In this document: piece after piece, positions 1 to 9,513 of the stretch
How positions within the stretch are numbered: position 1 is the first letter of the stretch
Layout of the letters: every line of letters begins with the position of its first letter
Assembly (NCBI GenBank): GCA_964035575.1
Contig: OZ037838.1
Span: 496,001 to 560,000 of the forward strand
Length of the DNA stretch: 64,000 nt
Reading direction: 5' to 3'
Origin: Rhynchopus sp. YZ270_cl-10
Lineage: Eukaryota > Euglenozoa > Diplonemea > Diplonemida > Diplonemidae
Made by a program: the position numbers and the translations under genes
Notes under the pieces: model-generated
The model's database searches: none
Seen by the model: the letters and a program-made list of their open reading frames with translations, nothing else
Told to the model about the DNA's origin: nothing

Positions 1-575
1 GAATTTTTTACCCTTGAAAAGTGCATTTGAGGAAGTCACAATGCGTCAAAACGAAAAGGTCGTTTTTGGCACTTTTAAAACCGGGCTCCGCTGAGTTCAC
101 CATATTTTTGCTCGATTTATTTAGTGGAGTAACTATTACTTTATCGTATGTGTGGACAAAAATTTGGGACGGAGCGTAAGATAATTCCCTATGTATTTTC
201 CTTAAGGAAAATACAGGCAAAAATCCAGGTAAAAATCACTTTGTACAGACTATGCCTGGCGGGCACAGGGTGTGTCAAAACCAAAAAAAAATTGCTCGAA
301 TGGACGTTTCTGGGTTCCGGCATCTAGAGTCAAAAAAAATCTATTTTTTTTTTCGCGAAAATTTTTGACTTAACACTGGCTGTGCTTAGAAAACCCGAAT
401 TTTTTACCCTTGAAAAGTGCATTTGAGGAAGTCACAATGCGTCAAAACGAAAAGGTCGTTTTTGGCACTTTTAAAACCGGGCTCCGCTGAGTTCACCATA
501 TTTTTGCTCGATTTATTTAGTGGAGTAACTATTACTTTATCGTATGTGTGGACAAAAATTTGGGACGGAGCGTAA
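1..575. repeat. Tandem 396-bp repeat units at window edge
   Basis: Positions 1-179 and 397-575 are almost identical, giving a period of 396 bases. The complete unit is about 180-575, and 1-179 is the end of a preceding unit cut by the window edge. The unit opens with a short fold-back (tgtattttccttaaggaaaa) and includes a Cys/Ser-poor ORF on the minus strand that is not convincing as a gene. A third, inverted and diverged copy lies at 34318-34692. I see no coding capacity and cannot name the family. Confidence 0.75.
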
Positions 576-785
576 ATAAAGAAGGGGGGGTATATCATTT
601 TCAAAAAAGCGCGTTGCGTTCCCACTATCGTTTCCGCTGCGCTAGCGTTCCCACTCCATTCGGTTTCCTCTTACTTAGAGGGTCTTGGGTTTTTTTGCTG
701 GTACCATGGGTTACATTCATCACCACTCCCCTTCCCCTCCACTGACACATCACTCAACAGAGGACGGGCCTCCCCTGGTCACACA

Positions 786-1967
786 TCACTCACTGTTGTG
801 TGGGTGCAGATGCTGTGTCACAATGACGCCGTCTGATTGCGTAACCACAACAACACGTGAACACGGCGATATCGTAAATGCCCCCCCATTCTCGGTTTGC
901 GACAGAACACGCACACAGGACATGGTCGCCACATCATACTGGTGCACGTATGACTTGTAATACTCGTAATCGGGGTAAATGCTGCTGCAATCGGTGTCCT
1001 CATCATCCGTATACCATATAAATTCCCCAACCTCTACCCCCACCACAAGGTACTTCCCACACGGGGTGAACTGCATGCCCCAGACCCCACCCACATCAAC
1101 ACCGCGAAGAGCCGCACCACTCCAATCATAGAGGTGCACGGTGCTATAGTCCACCACAGCAAAGACAGAGGCAGACCGTGAAAGCGCCACTTCACACGAC
1201 CTACCCGCAGGCACACATGCCACAGCTTCACCTGTGTTCACATCCCACAGACGTGCGCTGTCCTCACTGGAGGTGGTCACCCACCCACCACAGTCCGACA
1301 GTGCCAGGTCCTTGCACTCTTCATGCGAGAGAGAGCGGAGCAACGTCAGGTCTTCGTCATACACAGAGACGCCGTCTTTGCCCTTCGAGACAACAACACA
1401 GCCACACGCAAACACTGAGTGCAAGTCAACAACACCGCCACGTCCGTATGAAACCGAGGGGCCGTCGACTTTGCGGACCACCTCCCCACCCGGAAGCGCA
1501 ACCTCGAGAAGGCAATCCTTGCATGCCAGGTAGCAGCGTGTCTTGCACTGCGAGATGGCAGGTGGACCGAACACTTCATTGTCCACTTTGAACGAGAAGA
1601 CAGTTTCAAAGGTTTCTGTGTCGAAACCGCCAACGTGCCCACTCTTGTTACTGTGGATGCAGAGCGTTCCACAACGTGACAGCGTCAACGACATCGCTTG
1701 CGGCTCTGTAGTGTACTCAGTAGGACACTTGATGTCGGCCAAGCGAGGACAGGCAAGCACAACCTGCACCCCTGCATCAAACGCAGTGTCCTGCAGACGG
1801 CACGTCCCCTCCAGCACCTGCGTGCCGATGCGCATCTCGACAGACGCAGGCGAGACAGCAAGCGCCCTGCACGCAACCTCCTTTGCCGCTGCAACGTCCC
1901 CCTCGCACGGCACCTCCACTGTCGCAGTCATGCCTGACTCTTCCAGCACAAAGGTCACGTCCATCAT
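786..1967 (-). CDS. Ubiquitin-like/beta-propeller array protein, copy 1
   Basis: Encodes 393 residues from Met-Met-Asp-Val (positions 1967-1962). Residues 1-72 resemble a ubiquitin-like beta-grasp: beta-hairpin, an Ala-rich helix (VAAAKEVACRALAV), then a final strand ending VQVVLA. From about residue 77 there are seven WD-like blades, each built on a Ser-x-Cys-Gly type core: LSRCGTLC, ISQCKTRC, the FACG blade, VSDCGGW...LWDVNTG, LSRSASVF...YDWSG, FTPCGKYL...YDVATMS and ISPCSRVV. Only blade 4 keeps a clear WD. Blade 6 carries a long acidic loop (DDEDTDCSSIYPDYEYY) shared with the copies at 9514 and 15885. The ORF extends upstream to 2027 only by a TTG start, so that part is taken as leader A. 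Function unknown; a binding scaffold linked to ubiquitin-type signalling is inference. Confidence 0.85.
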   Translation of the reverse strand: MMDVTFVLEESGMTATVEVPCEGDVAAAKEVACRALAVSPASVEMRIGTQVLEGTCRLQDTAFDAGVQVVLACPRLADIKCPTEYTTEPQAMSLTLSRCGTLCIHSNKSGHVGGFDTETFETVFSFKVDNEVFGPPAISQCKTRCYLACKDCLLEVALPGGEVVRKVDGPSVSYGRGGVVDLHSVFACGCVVVSKGKDGVSVYDEDLTLLRSLSHEECKDLALSDCGGWVTTSSEDSARLWDVNTGEAVACVPAGRSCEVALSRSASVFAVVDYSTVHLYDWSGAALRGVDVGGVWGMQFTPCGKYLVVGVEVGEFIWYTDDEDTDCSSIYPDYEYYKSYVHQYDVATMSCVRVLSQTENGGAFTISPCSRVVVVTQSDGVIVTQHLHPHNSE

Positions 1968-2911
1968 ATTGTTAAGGGGTCTGTTGTGTTTGATGTGATG
2001 GTTGGTGGTGTCACTTCGCAACGACAAATAAGAAGGTTGGTGGGTTAAATACGTGTTTCAACAAAAAAGTCTGATAAAGAAAGCAATTCGAAGATACCCT
2101 GCGGCAAACACACAGATGTGACAAATAAAACTGATGGCTTGCCCGTACTGTGCTGTGAACGGGGAAGGTACACAACCGCTCATCAGCAGGTTTGTGTTTC
2201 CGCTTAAAACAAGTGTTTCTCTGCGCGTGTGATTTTATGGGGGAGAAGGCAATATGTTGTATGCTTCCTTCCTTCAAAACGTCACACATAACGCTTTTGG
2301 TTTTTGGGAGACACACAAGGTGCCAGGTTCTATGGTAGGAACGGAACCACCCTGCACCTGTTTGTATTGTTTCCGGTGCAATACATGGGGAAACGTTTCG
2401 CAGTCGAAACTAGGGAAAGAACCCTAGGACAGCTTCTTTTGATAAAAGTTAGCAAACATAAAACCAGCGCGTGGAAAAAAGAGAGTGCTATTTTCCTCCT
2501 GTATGTGCAGTGTACGTTTTGGGTACGGTGCGGAGAATACAATAGTTCGATAAAAGAAAACGCGAGCATATTTATGATTTGTGTTATCTCATTCAAAATA
2601 AGCTTGTTGTTCCCACCCCACTCGGTGCTCTCATACATACAAAACAACGAGTCAACAAGAAATAATATAAATATTGGGGGAAAATACAATAACGAAGTCT
2701 TTGTGTGCGATGTTTGAAAAGCTGTAAGCTTGAGCTAGATTGACGGTGTGGCCTATGCAGTTGATGGTATGCCCTCTGCAGACACTTGCACTGTCCCCTT
2801 CTGTCAGAATACAGTCACCACCCTCCCACCCCTCGCGGAACATCACTCACTGTTGTGTGGGTACAGATGCCTTGTTACAATTGACCTACCGTATGTGTCC
2901 GCACTCTCAAG
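1968..2911. other. Spacer between copies 1 and 2
   Basis: Positions 1968-2200 hold leader A of copy 1 and a flank shared with 44669-44905. Positions 2262-2400 match 13609-13740, and 2690-2830 match 14285-14420, so this spacer and the copy 6/7 spacer descend from one duplication. The middle (2400-2690) is unique and AT-rich. The ORFs here are short and unlike any family I know. Confidence 0.7.
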
Positions 2912-4027
2912 CTAGAAAACAACCACGCGTGAACATGGTGATATCGCAAATGGCGCTACGTATTGCACTGCAGAGGTTTGCTTGATCACATGCACACAGG
3001 ACATGGTCGCCACATCATACTGGTGCAGGTGTCCATTGTAATAGGAAGCAAGACCAAATTCGTCAGTACCCCATAGGTCCAAAACACGTTGCTGCACCAC
3101 AAGGTACTTCCCACACGGGGTGAACTGTATGCTCTCCACGTCCCCATCCACATCAACACTGCGAAGAGCCGCACCACTCCAATCATAGAGGTGCACGTTG
3201 CCAGAGCAACCCACAGCAAAGACTGAGGCAGACCGTGAAAGCGCCACACACCGCCGCCCCAGCTCGATCGGCACACACGCCACAGCAACACCAGTGTTCA
3301 CATCCCACAGACGTGCGTTGTTCTCTTTGTAGGAGGAGGTTATCACCCACCCACCACAGTCCGACACTGCTATACCCCAGCACCCTTCGTGCGAGAGAGA
3401 GCGGAGCAACGTCAGGTCTTCGTCATACACAGAGACGCTTGCTTGTTCGCCACGGGAGACAACAACACCGACACACACAAACACTGAGTACGAGGCGCCG
3501 TCGACTTTGCGGAGCACCTCCCCACCCGGAAGCGCAACCTCGTGCATACCGTCCCTGCACGTCAGGTAGCAGCGTGTCTTGCACCGTGAGATGGCAAGCG
3601 GACCATACACATCAAAGTCTACTTTGAAACTGAAGGCAGGGCTGAAGGTTTCTGTATCGAGGCCGGTGATGTAGCCTGCATTCTGTGCTAAGAGGAAGAG
3701 TGCTCCACAAGGAGACAGCGAAAAGTATATTAAATTCTTCTCGGGCCCACCAGTTGACGGCTCTACAGTATATTTATACTCAGCAGGACACTTGATGTCA
3801 GCAAAGCGGCAGGCAAGCACAACCTGCACCCCTGCATCAAACGCAGTGTCCTGCAGACGGCACGTCCCCTCCAGCACCTGCGTGCCGATGCGCATCTCGA
3901 CAGACGCAGGCGAGACAGCAAGCGCCGTGCACGCAACCTCCTTTGCCGCTGCAACGTCCGCCTCGCACGGCACCTCCACTGTCGCAGTCACACCTGACTC
4001 TTCCAGCACAAAGGTCACATCCATCAT
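2912..4027 (-). CDS. Ubiquitin-like/beta-propeller array protein, copy 2 (short C-terminus)
   Basis: 371 residues from the conserved Met-Met start at 4027. Blade 1 is the second module type (SPCGALFLL ... TGLDTETFSPAF) also seen in the copies at 12031, 18790 and 41769. A stop codon (minus-strand TAG at 2914-2912) ends the protein right after ISPCSRVVVF in blade 7, so about 20 residues present in other copies, including the usual HLYPHNSE end, are missing; the family 3' sequence is still recognisable further on. An in-frame ATG also exists upstream at 4216, but it lies in the neighbour's 3' end and is unlikely to be used. Probably expressed as a seven-blade protein with an open last blade, or recently disabled. 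Confidence 0.78.
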   Translation of the reverse strand: MMDVTFVLEESGVTATVEVPCEADVAAAKEVACTALAVSPASVEMRIGTQVLEGTCRLQDTAFDAGVQVVLACRFADIKCPAEYKYTVEPSTGGPEKNLIYFSLSPCGALFLLAQNAGYITGLDTETFSPAFSFKVDFDVYGPLAISRCKTRCYLTCRDGMHEVALPGGEVLRKVDGASYSVFVCVGVVVSRGEQASVSVYDEDLTLLRSLSHEGCWGIAVSDCGGWVITSSYKENNARLWDVNTGVAVACVPIELGRRCVALSRSASVFAVGCSGNVHLYDWSGAALRSVDVDGDVESIQFTPCGKYLVVQQRVLDLWGTDEFGLASYYNGHLHQYDVATMSCVHVIKQTSAVQYVAPFAISPCSRVVVF

Positions 4028-4215
4028 ATTGTTAAGGGGTCTGTTGTGTTTGATGTGATGGTTGGTGGTGTCACTTCGCAACGACAAATAAGAAGAGATA
4101 ATACGTGTTTCTAACAGGGCAAATTCCTTGGGGGTGTTTTGAGGGTCTTGGGTTGTTTTGCTGGTACCCTGGGTTATATTGATCACCACCCTCCCTCCCC
4201 TCCTCTGGTCACACA

Positions 4216-5340
4216 TCACTCACTGTTGTGTGGGTACAGATGCCTTGTCACAATGTCGGTATCTCCTTCCAATACCACAACAACACGCGAACACGGCGAT
4301 ATCGCAAATACACCTGAACATTGCGGTATCACATGCACACAGGACATGGTCGCCACATCATACTGGTGCAGAGGTGTATTGTAATCGTCATCAGAATCCG
4401 TACCCTCTACCCTTACCACATCAAAGGTCCTCACCACAAGGTACTTCCCACACGGGGTGAAGTGCATGTCCTCGACATCCCCATCCATACCAACACTGCG
4501 AAGAGCCGCACCACTCCAGTCATAGAGCTGCACGTTGCCAGAGCACCCCACAGCAAAGACAGAGGCAGACCGTGAAAGCGCCACTCCACGCCACCCCTCC
4601 TCCAGCGGCACACATGCAACAGCTTCACCTGTGTTCACATCCCACAGACGTACGTTCCTCTCCTTGTTGGAGGAGGTGACCACCCACCCACCACAGTCCG
4701 ACACTCCCGCGTCCCAGCACCCTTCGTGCGAGAGAGAGCGGAGCAACGTCAGGTCTTCGTCATACACAGAGACGCCGTCTTTGCCCTTCGAGACAACAGC
4801 AACGCCACACGTCCGTATTGAAACCGACGAGCAGTCAATTTTGCGGAGCACCTCCCCACCCGGAAGCGCAACCTCGAGAAGGCCTTCCTTGTTGCACGGC
4901 AGGTAGCAGCGTGTCTTGCACTGCGAGATGGCAGGACGAGCGTACACTTTCAATGCGTCCAGTTTGAACGAGAAGACAGTGTCGAAGGTTTCTGTGTCGA
5001 AGCCGCCAACATGCCCAGTCCTGCTACAATAGACGCAGAGCGTTCCACAACGCGACAGTGACAAGTTGTCCACATGAATTGCAGTGTACTCAGCAGGACA
5101 CTTGATGTCGGCCAAGCGAGGACAGGCAAGCACAACCTGCACCCCTGCCTCAAACGCAGTGTCCTGCAGACGGCACGTCCCCTCCAGCACCTGCGTGCCG
5201 ATGCGCATCTCGACAGACGCAGGCGAGACAGCAAGCGCCGTGCACGCAACCTCCTTTGCCGCTGCAACGTCCGCCTCGCACGGCACCTCCACTGTCGCAG
5301 TCACGCCTGACTCTTCCAGCACAAAGGTCACATCCATCAT
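4216..5340 (-). CDS. Ubiquitin-like/beta-propeller array protein, copy 3
   Basis: 374 residues from the Met-Met start at 5340, ending in the family terminus HLYPHNSE. Blade 1 is of the GGFDTETFDTV type. The blade 3 entry has the variant CSSVSIRTCGVAVV, with a Thr-Cys in place of Ala-Cys, also found in copies at 9514, 53684 and 55442. The blade 6 loop is short and acidic (GTDSDDDYN). Only 188 bases separate it from copy 2, the tightest spacing in the array. The reading frame reaches 5400 through a TTG codon that belongs to leader A. All blades look intact. Confidence 0.85.
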   Translation of the reverse strand: MMDVTFVLEESGVTATVEVPCEADVAAAKEVACTALAVSPASVEMRIGTQVLEGTCRLQDTAFEAGVQVVLACPRLADIKCPAEYTAIHVDNLSLSRCGTLCVYCSRTGHVGGFDTETFDTVFSFKLDALKVYARPAISQCKTRCYLPCNKEGLLEVALPGGEVLRKIDCSSVSIRTCGVAVVSKGKDGVSVYDEDLTLLRSLSHEGCWDAGVSDCGGWVVTSSNKERNVRLWDVNTGEAVACVPLEEGWRGVALSRSASVFAVGCSGNVQLYDWSGAALRSVGMDGDVEDMHFTPCGKYLVVRTFDVVRVEGTDSDDDYNTPLHQYDVATMSCVHVIPQCSGVFAISPCSRVVVVLEGDTDIVTRHLYPHNSE

Positions 5341-5970
5341 ATTGTTAAGGGCTCTGTTGTGTTTGATGTGATGGTTGGTGGTGTCACTTCGCAACGACAA
5401 ATAAGAAGGTGGGTGGGTTAAATACGTGTTTCAACAAACTCTGACAAAGCAAGCAATTTGAAAACTCCCAAACCGCCCAGAAATGTCAAAAAGGAAAAAA
5501 ACCCTTTGCCTGAAGTACAGAAATGAGTTGAGTGCACAATAAAAGGGGAAGGGAATAAACAAAAAGTCTCAGACATTTGAATCATTTCCCAACACAAATT
5601 TGTCATAATATAAACAAAACTTGCTGAGGAGAGGAAAGGCTACCACACAACAACATCGCTAAAAATGAAGAACAAAAACTAGCACATGCATGAGCCTTCT
5701 CGTGCACACACATCCACTTTGAAACAAGAGAAGGCACAATGAAGAACGGAACGTTTCTATCCTGCGGCTCAGGTTAGCAAGAGGGAGCCGGCAGACACCA
5801 AGGCAAAGTCAACAGGATGCTGCAGAACACAACAATGTGTGTCTCGCATATGCTGTCAACTGAACAAGGTGTGGGCAGGATAGAGCGTGCGTTGGCATTG
5901 TGCGCAACGTGCGAAAGTGATCGTGACTTACACACTTTGCTGAATCTAAAATTGGGGACAAAGGACAAAA
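5341..5970. repeat. Duplicated 5' flank (pair with 19918-20540)
   Basis: This stretch is nearly identical to 19918-20540. Both begin with leader A of a propeller gene and run up to the tail of a fused propeller gene. No gene is visible in it. It marks a segmental duplication covering copies 3-4 and copies 9-10. Confidence 0.85.
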
Positions 5971-6950
5971 AATGAGAAAAGTTTATAAGATGACCCTAAG
6001 CCTCTCTGTGCTTAGTCACCTTATCATATTCGTTATCGCACAGCATCAGCTGCGCTGGCTTCTACAAGTTTGCTGTCAGGGCTGATGTCATTTCCCCAGC
6101 CGGAGTTCGTAATTTTGGCACGTACGATGACGTGTTCGAGCATGTGCATGGTGTAGCGCGGGTACGTAAAAACTGGGCGACGGTCGTAGCCAATAAGTAC
6201 GGGTGCGCCAATGGACCGGAGGCCCCGTGAGGAGGAGATGGCAGATGCGGGAAATGGGTTTTGAATCCCAAGGGCTTTGCACAGGTGGTGAAGCTTGTTG
6301 AGCAATGTGCGCAAGGCGGCGGCCCGTTCTCTAATGTTAGAGGTTGGCCGGAGAACATAGATCTTGTGGAAAATTTCCAAGTCAATGGCAAGTTCCACGC
6401 ATGTCACAGGCAGGTTGGCGGTGCTCCATTTCAGGAGGAGGCCCATAGGAGCATTCGCTTCAGTTCGTGGCGCTTCTGCTTGCATCTCGGATCATCGTCC
6501 TTCCCAAAGAAAGGGGCGAGCTGCCGGTAGATGGCCTCCTGGTATGGGGGCGCATCGAACACTTCGAAGTCCATATGCCATGGGTGGCGTGCAGGCGCTG
6601 TGGTCGTCCGCGAGGACAGGTCATCTACTGCGGCGGTGACGTCCAGCAGGTATCTCTGCACGTCGACGACGACCTGCTTGGGCGTGTTCGTGGGAGCTAT
6701 GCCATGCATAGCCAGGCAACTCGGGGTGTTCGGGCCGATCCTGTCGAGGAGAGGGCGGTGCGCTTCCTTCACGTTAGCAGACACAGTGTGCGGGCAAGTC
6801 CACAGCAGGTGCTTCGCCAACCCAGAGGTTGGTGTGAGGCATAAGGGGCACTGATTCACTTCGAGGTGTATGCCACCTCTCTTTGTTGACTCGTAGAGCA
6901 CAGCACCGTAGGGTGCGCGTAGAGTATTCGATGGGAGATGATACGAAAAA
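5971..6950 (-). mobile_element. 5'-truncated LINE (stem-loop family), 3' part
   Basis: About 980 bases are present here but absent from the duplicate at 20540, which gives a natural empty site. On the minus strand the piece enters within a LINE C-terminus: a CX2CX9HX4C zinc motif (CPLCLTPTSGLAKHLLWTC) followed by about 110 residues to a stop at 6431. A second frame, 6485-6033, encodes 150 more coding-like residues, so either a frameshift or a second ORF lies here. The 3' end carries the stem-loop at 5987-6022 and then an A/T-rich junction. No reverse transcriptase is left in this copy. The family differs from the poly(A) LINE at 60.7 kb. Confidence 0.75.
5987..6022 (-). repeat. LINE 3' stem-loop, copy 1
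   Basis: The plus-strand order is AAGATGAC-CC-TAAGC-loop-GCTTA-GTCACCTT. The arms pair with one G-T/A-C wobble and a bulged CC. It sits at the 3' end of the LINE piece. Confidence 0.75.
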
Positions 6951-6990
6951 AATATATTGCAACGCCTTCTGTCTGCCTGCGGGAGGCACT

Positions 6991-9195
6991 CTACCGCTGC
7001 CTTCTGCACCTCTGGGCAGCTCTGCTCAGTTGCTGTGCTATGCGTGCCTTGCGCTGTGCACGGACCACTGCAGGTGCCTTGCCCCAACCACCACCACCAC
7101 CACCCAGACACCTTCTCCCAGTATACCTCTCCTCATCCAAACAGGTAATGCAGCGGCAACCTGGGTTGCAGGGCGACTCGCATAGCGGCCCTTCGCTGTT
7201 GCCACAGAAGACACTGTTCACACGGCTTGCACCGATCACAGAGGGGCTGTGCTGTGCATGGTCAGCCGGAAGCGCACGATACCGTCGTGCGTTAAGCAGC
7301 ACCGCAAGGTCGAAGATGCGTTTCACGATACGTTCATCAGCACAGCGACCACTGAACGCAACATGCGACATCGTTCTGTACCACTGCGCATCTTCGTCAC
7401 CATCGGGGTCAACACGTTTGCACCATGAGGCATGAAGGCTTCGCACAACGTCAAGGTTTCTGAGTGTCGCCCATCCAGCAGGACCCCTGCTGGGGCCTGT
7501 AAGGAGAATGTCTGGAGAGATGTCGCAGGACTGAAGAAACGATAAATGCACGTCGTGTGCAGACAGAATGACATCGAGGGTGACTGCCGCACCCATGCGC
7601 ATGAGAAGTTGGCAGAGCTTCGGGTGTGCTGCGCTGCTCGATATCAGGCCCTTGAATGTGTCCTGCAGTATCTGGGGCTGATCCACCACCACACCCTGCT
7701 CCCTGCAGTGTCTTAAAATACGAAGCACGCATAGAACCTTCCCTGGTGTGTCCTCGTGGCCCCAACAGTGCGATGCGGAGCTACGCAACGCATAAGCAGT
7801 ATCGTCTGGAGAACGTTCAAACCCATCGAGCATCACATCGACGCAGCGGTGTGCTGCGCATTGCACTGCACTCTGCAGAGTCACCCCTGTACTCCCGTCC
7901 AGCTTGCTGCGGAGGAGCAGGTCAAGCTGGTCTGGGTTGTCGTTTTTGAGGATGTGTTCAAGATGGTACTCAAATGTGCTTGACGGATAGGAGCAGGCAG
8001 GCAGTGGAGAAGCAACATCGATGCCGTGCTCATGAAGGAGCATGTCGCGTGCCACGACAGAGTCTTTCTTCCAGAAGTCCTCCTCAACAACGTTGTGTGG
8101 GTACAGATGTTTCGTCACAATGACGCCATCTGGTTGCATAGCCACAACAACACGTGAACACGGCGATATCGCAAATGACCCATCGCTGCTTTGTGGTGGT
8201 AACACACGTACACAGGACATGGTCGCCACATCATACTGGTGCAGTTGGCCATTGTAAGCATCATCACCCTCGTTTTCAACATCTTCATCTGCATCTACCT
8301 TGACCACAAGGTACTTCCCACACGGAGTGAACTGCATGTCCTGGAGACCCCTACCCACATCAACACTGCGAAGAGCCGCACCACTCCAATCATAGAGGTG
8401 CACGTCGTTTTCCCCTGCCACAGCAAAGACAGAGGCAGACCGTGAAAGCGCCATTCTACACCAGAACCCCCCAGGCACACATACCACAGCAACACCTGTG
8501 TTCACATCCCACAAACGTGCGTTGTCCTCCTCCCAGGAGGAGGTGATCACCCACCCACCACAGTCCGACACTGCCACACGGCAGAACCCTTCGAGCAAGA
8601 GAGAGCGGAGCAACGTCAGGTCTTCGTCATACACAGAGACGCCGTCTTTGCCTTGGGAGACAACAACACCGCCACACGCGAACACTAGGGACGAGGGGCC
8701 GTCGACTTTGCGGATCACCTCCCCACCCGGAAGCGCAACCTCGAGAAGGAAATCCGCACACGCCAGGTAGCAGCGTGTCTTGCACCGTGAAATGGCAGGT
8801 GCAGCGACCACTTTAGTGTCCACTTTGAACGAGAAGACAGTGTCGAATGTTTCTGTGTCGAAGCAGCCAACATGCCCACTCCAGTCACCATAGATGCAGA
8901 GCGTTCCACAACGCGACAGCGACAAGTGTTCTGCATCCTCACTGTACTCAGCAGGACACTTGATGTCAGCAAAGCGGCGGGCAAGCACAACCTGCACCCC
9001 TGCATCAAACGCAGTGTCCTGCAGACGGCACGTCCCCTCCAGCACCTGCGTGCCGATGCGCATCTCGACAGACGCAGGCGAGACAGCAAGCGCCGTGCAC
9101 GCAACCTCCTTTGCCGCTGCAACGTCCGCCTCGCACGGCACCTCCACTGTCGCAGTCACGCCTGACTCTTCCAGCACAAAGGTCACATCCATCAT
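6991..9195 (-). CDS. Fused ubiquitin-like/propeller/ankyrin-like protein, copy 4
   Basis: 734 residues from the Met-Met start at 9195. Residues 1-72 are the ubiquitin-like fold and 77 to about 368 the propeller, with GCFDTETFDTV in blade 1. Instead of the usual NSE stop the frame continues for about 366 residues. The tail holds ankyrin-like helices (DQLDLLLRSKLDG ... LQSAVQCAAHRCVDVMLDG, and HPKLCQLLMRMGAAVTLDVIL), then a Cys cluster (CESPCNPGCRCITC), a Gly run and a basic end rich in Arg. Such a layout, a ubiquitin-like domain plus propeller plus ankyrin-like tail, suggests an interaction protein. A shorter sister is at 20586-22526. The 5' side is leader A. The tail's relation to ankyrin repeats is by pattern only. 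Confidence 0.82.
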   Translation of the reverse strand: MMDVTFVLEESGVTATVEVPCEADVAAAKEVACTALAVSPASVEMRIGTQVLEGTCRLQDTAFDAGVQVVLARRFADIKCPAEYSEDAEHLSLSRCGTLCIYGDWSGHVGCFDTETFDTVFSFKVDTKVVAAPAISRCKTRCYLACADFLLEVALPGGEVIRKVDGPSSLVFACGGVVVSQGKDGVSVYDEDLTLLRSLLLEGFCRVAVSDCGGWVITSSWEEDNARLWDVNTGVAVVCVPGGFWCRMALSRSASVFAVAGENDVHLYDWSGAALRSVDVGRGLQDMQFTPCGKYLVVKVDADEDVENEGDDAYNGQLHQYDVATMSCVRVLPPQSSDGSFAISPCSRVVVAMQPDGVIVTKHLYPHNVVEEDFWKKDSVVARDMLLHEHGIDVASPLPACSYPSSTFEYHLEHILKNDNPDQLDLLLRSKLDGSTGVTLQSAVQCAAHRCVDVMLDGFERSPDDTAYALRSSASHCWGHEDTPGKVLCVLRILRHCREQGVVVDQPQILQDTFKGLISSSAAHPKLCQLLMRMGAAVTLDVILSAHDVHLSFLQSCDISPDILLTGPSRGPAGWATLRNLDVVRSLHASWCKRVDPDGDEDAQWYRTMSHVAFSGRCADERIVKRIFDLAVLLNARRYRALPADHAQHSPSVIGASRVNSVFCGNSEGPLCESPCNPGCRCITCLDEERYTGRRCLGGGGGGWGKAPAVVRAQRKARIAQQLSRAAQRCRRQR

Positions 9196-9513
9196 ATTGT
9201 TCAGGGCTCTGTTGTGTTTGATGTGATGGTTGGTGGTGTCAATTCGCAACGAAAATAAGAAGGTTGGTGGGTTGAATACGTGTTTCAACAAACTCTGACA
9301 AAGCAAGCAATTTAAAAATACCCAAACCGTCCAGTAAGGACACACTGCAAGAGGAAGGAAAGTTTGAAGATACCCTGCGGCAAACACACAGGAGTGAGGT
9401 GTGACCCGTGGCAGGCAAACAAGAAAAGCAGCAACAGGGCTGAAAGGGGAGTTTCTTGGGGGTGTTTTGAGGGTATTGGGTTTTTTTGCTGGTACCCTGC
9501 GTTATCTTCATCA

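Noticed and set aside
1-575. LTR-like direct repeats at the left edge
   Set aside because: The two copies are consecutive units of a 396-bp tandem repeat; there is no internal coding region or primer site, and the single unit at 34.3 kb shows the same borders.
4955-5310. Conserved antisense and shifted frames over the ubiquitin-like region (for example Arg-rich and Ser/Thr-rich frames in every copy)
   Set aside because: They follow from the near-identity of the DNA. No independent sign of selection on those frames is visible; kept only as an alternative in the findings.
5341-5400. N-terminal extension (about 20 residues, SLRSDTTNHHIKHN...) before the Met-Met start
   Set aside because: It begins at TTG or GTG, is absent or different in copies with leaders B and C, and copy 16 has no open extension. 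The conserved part starts at Met-Met-Asp-Val.
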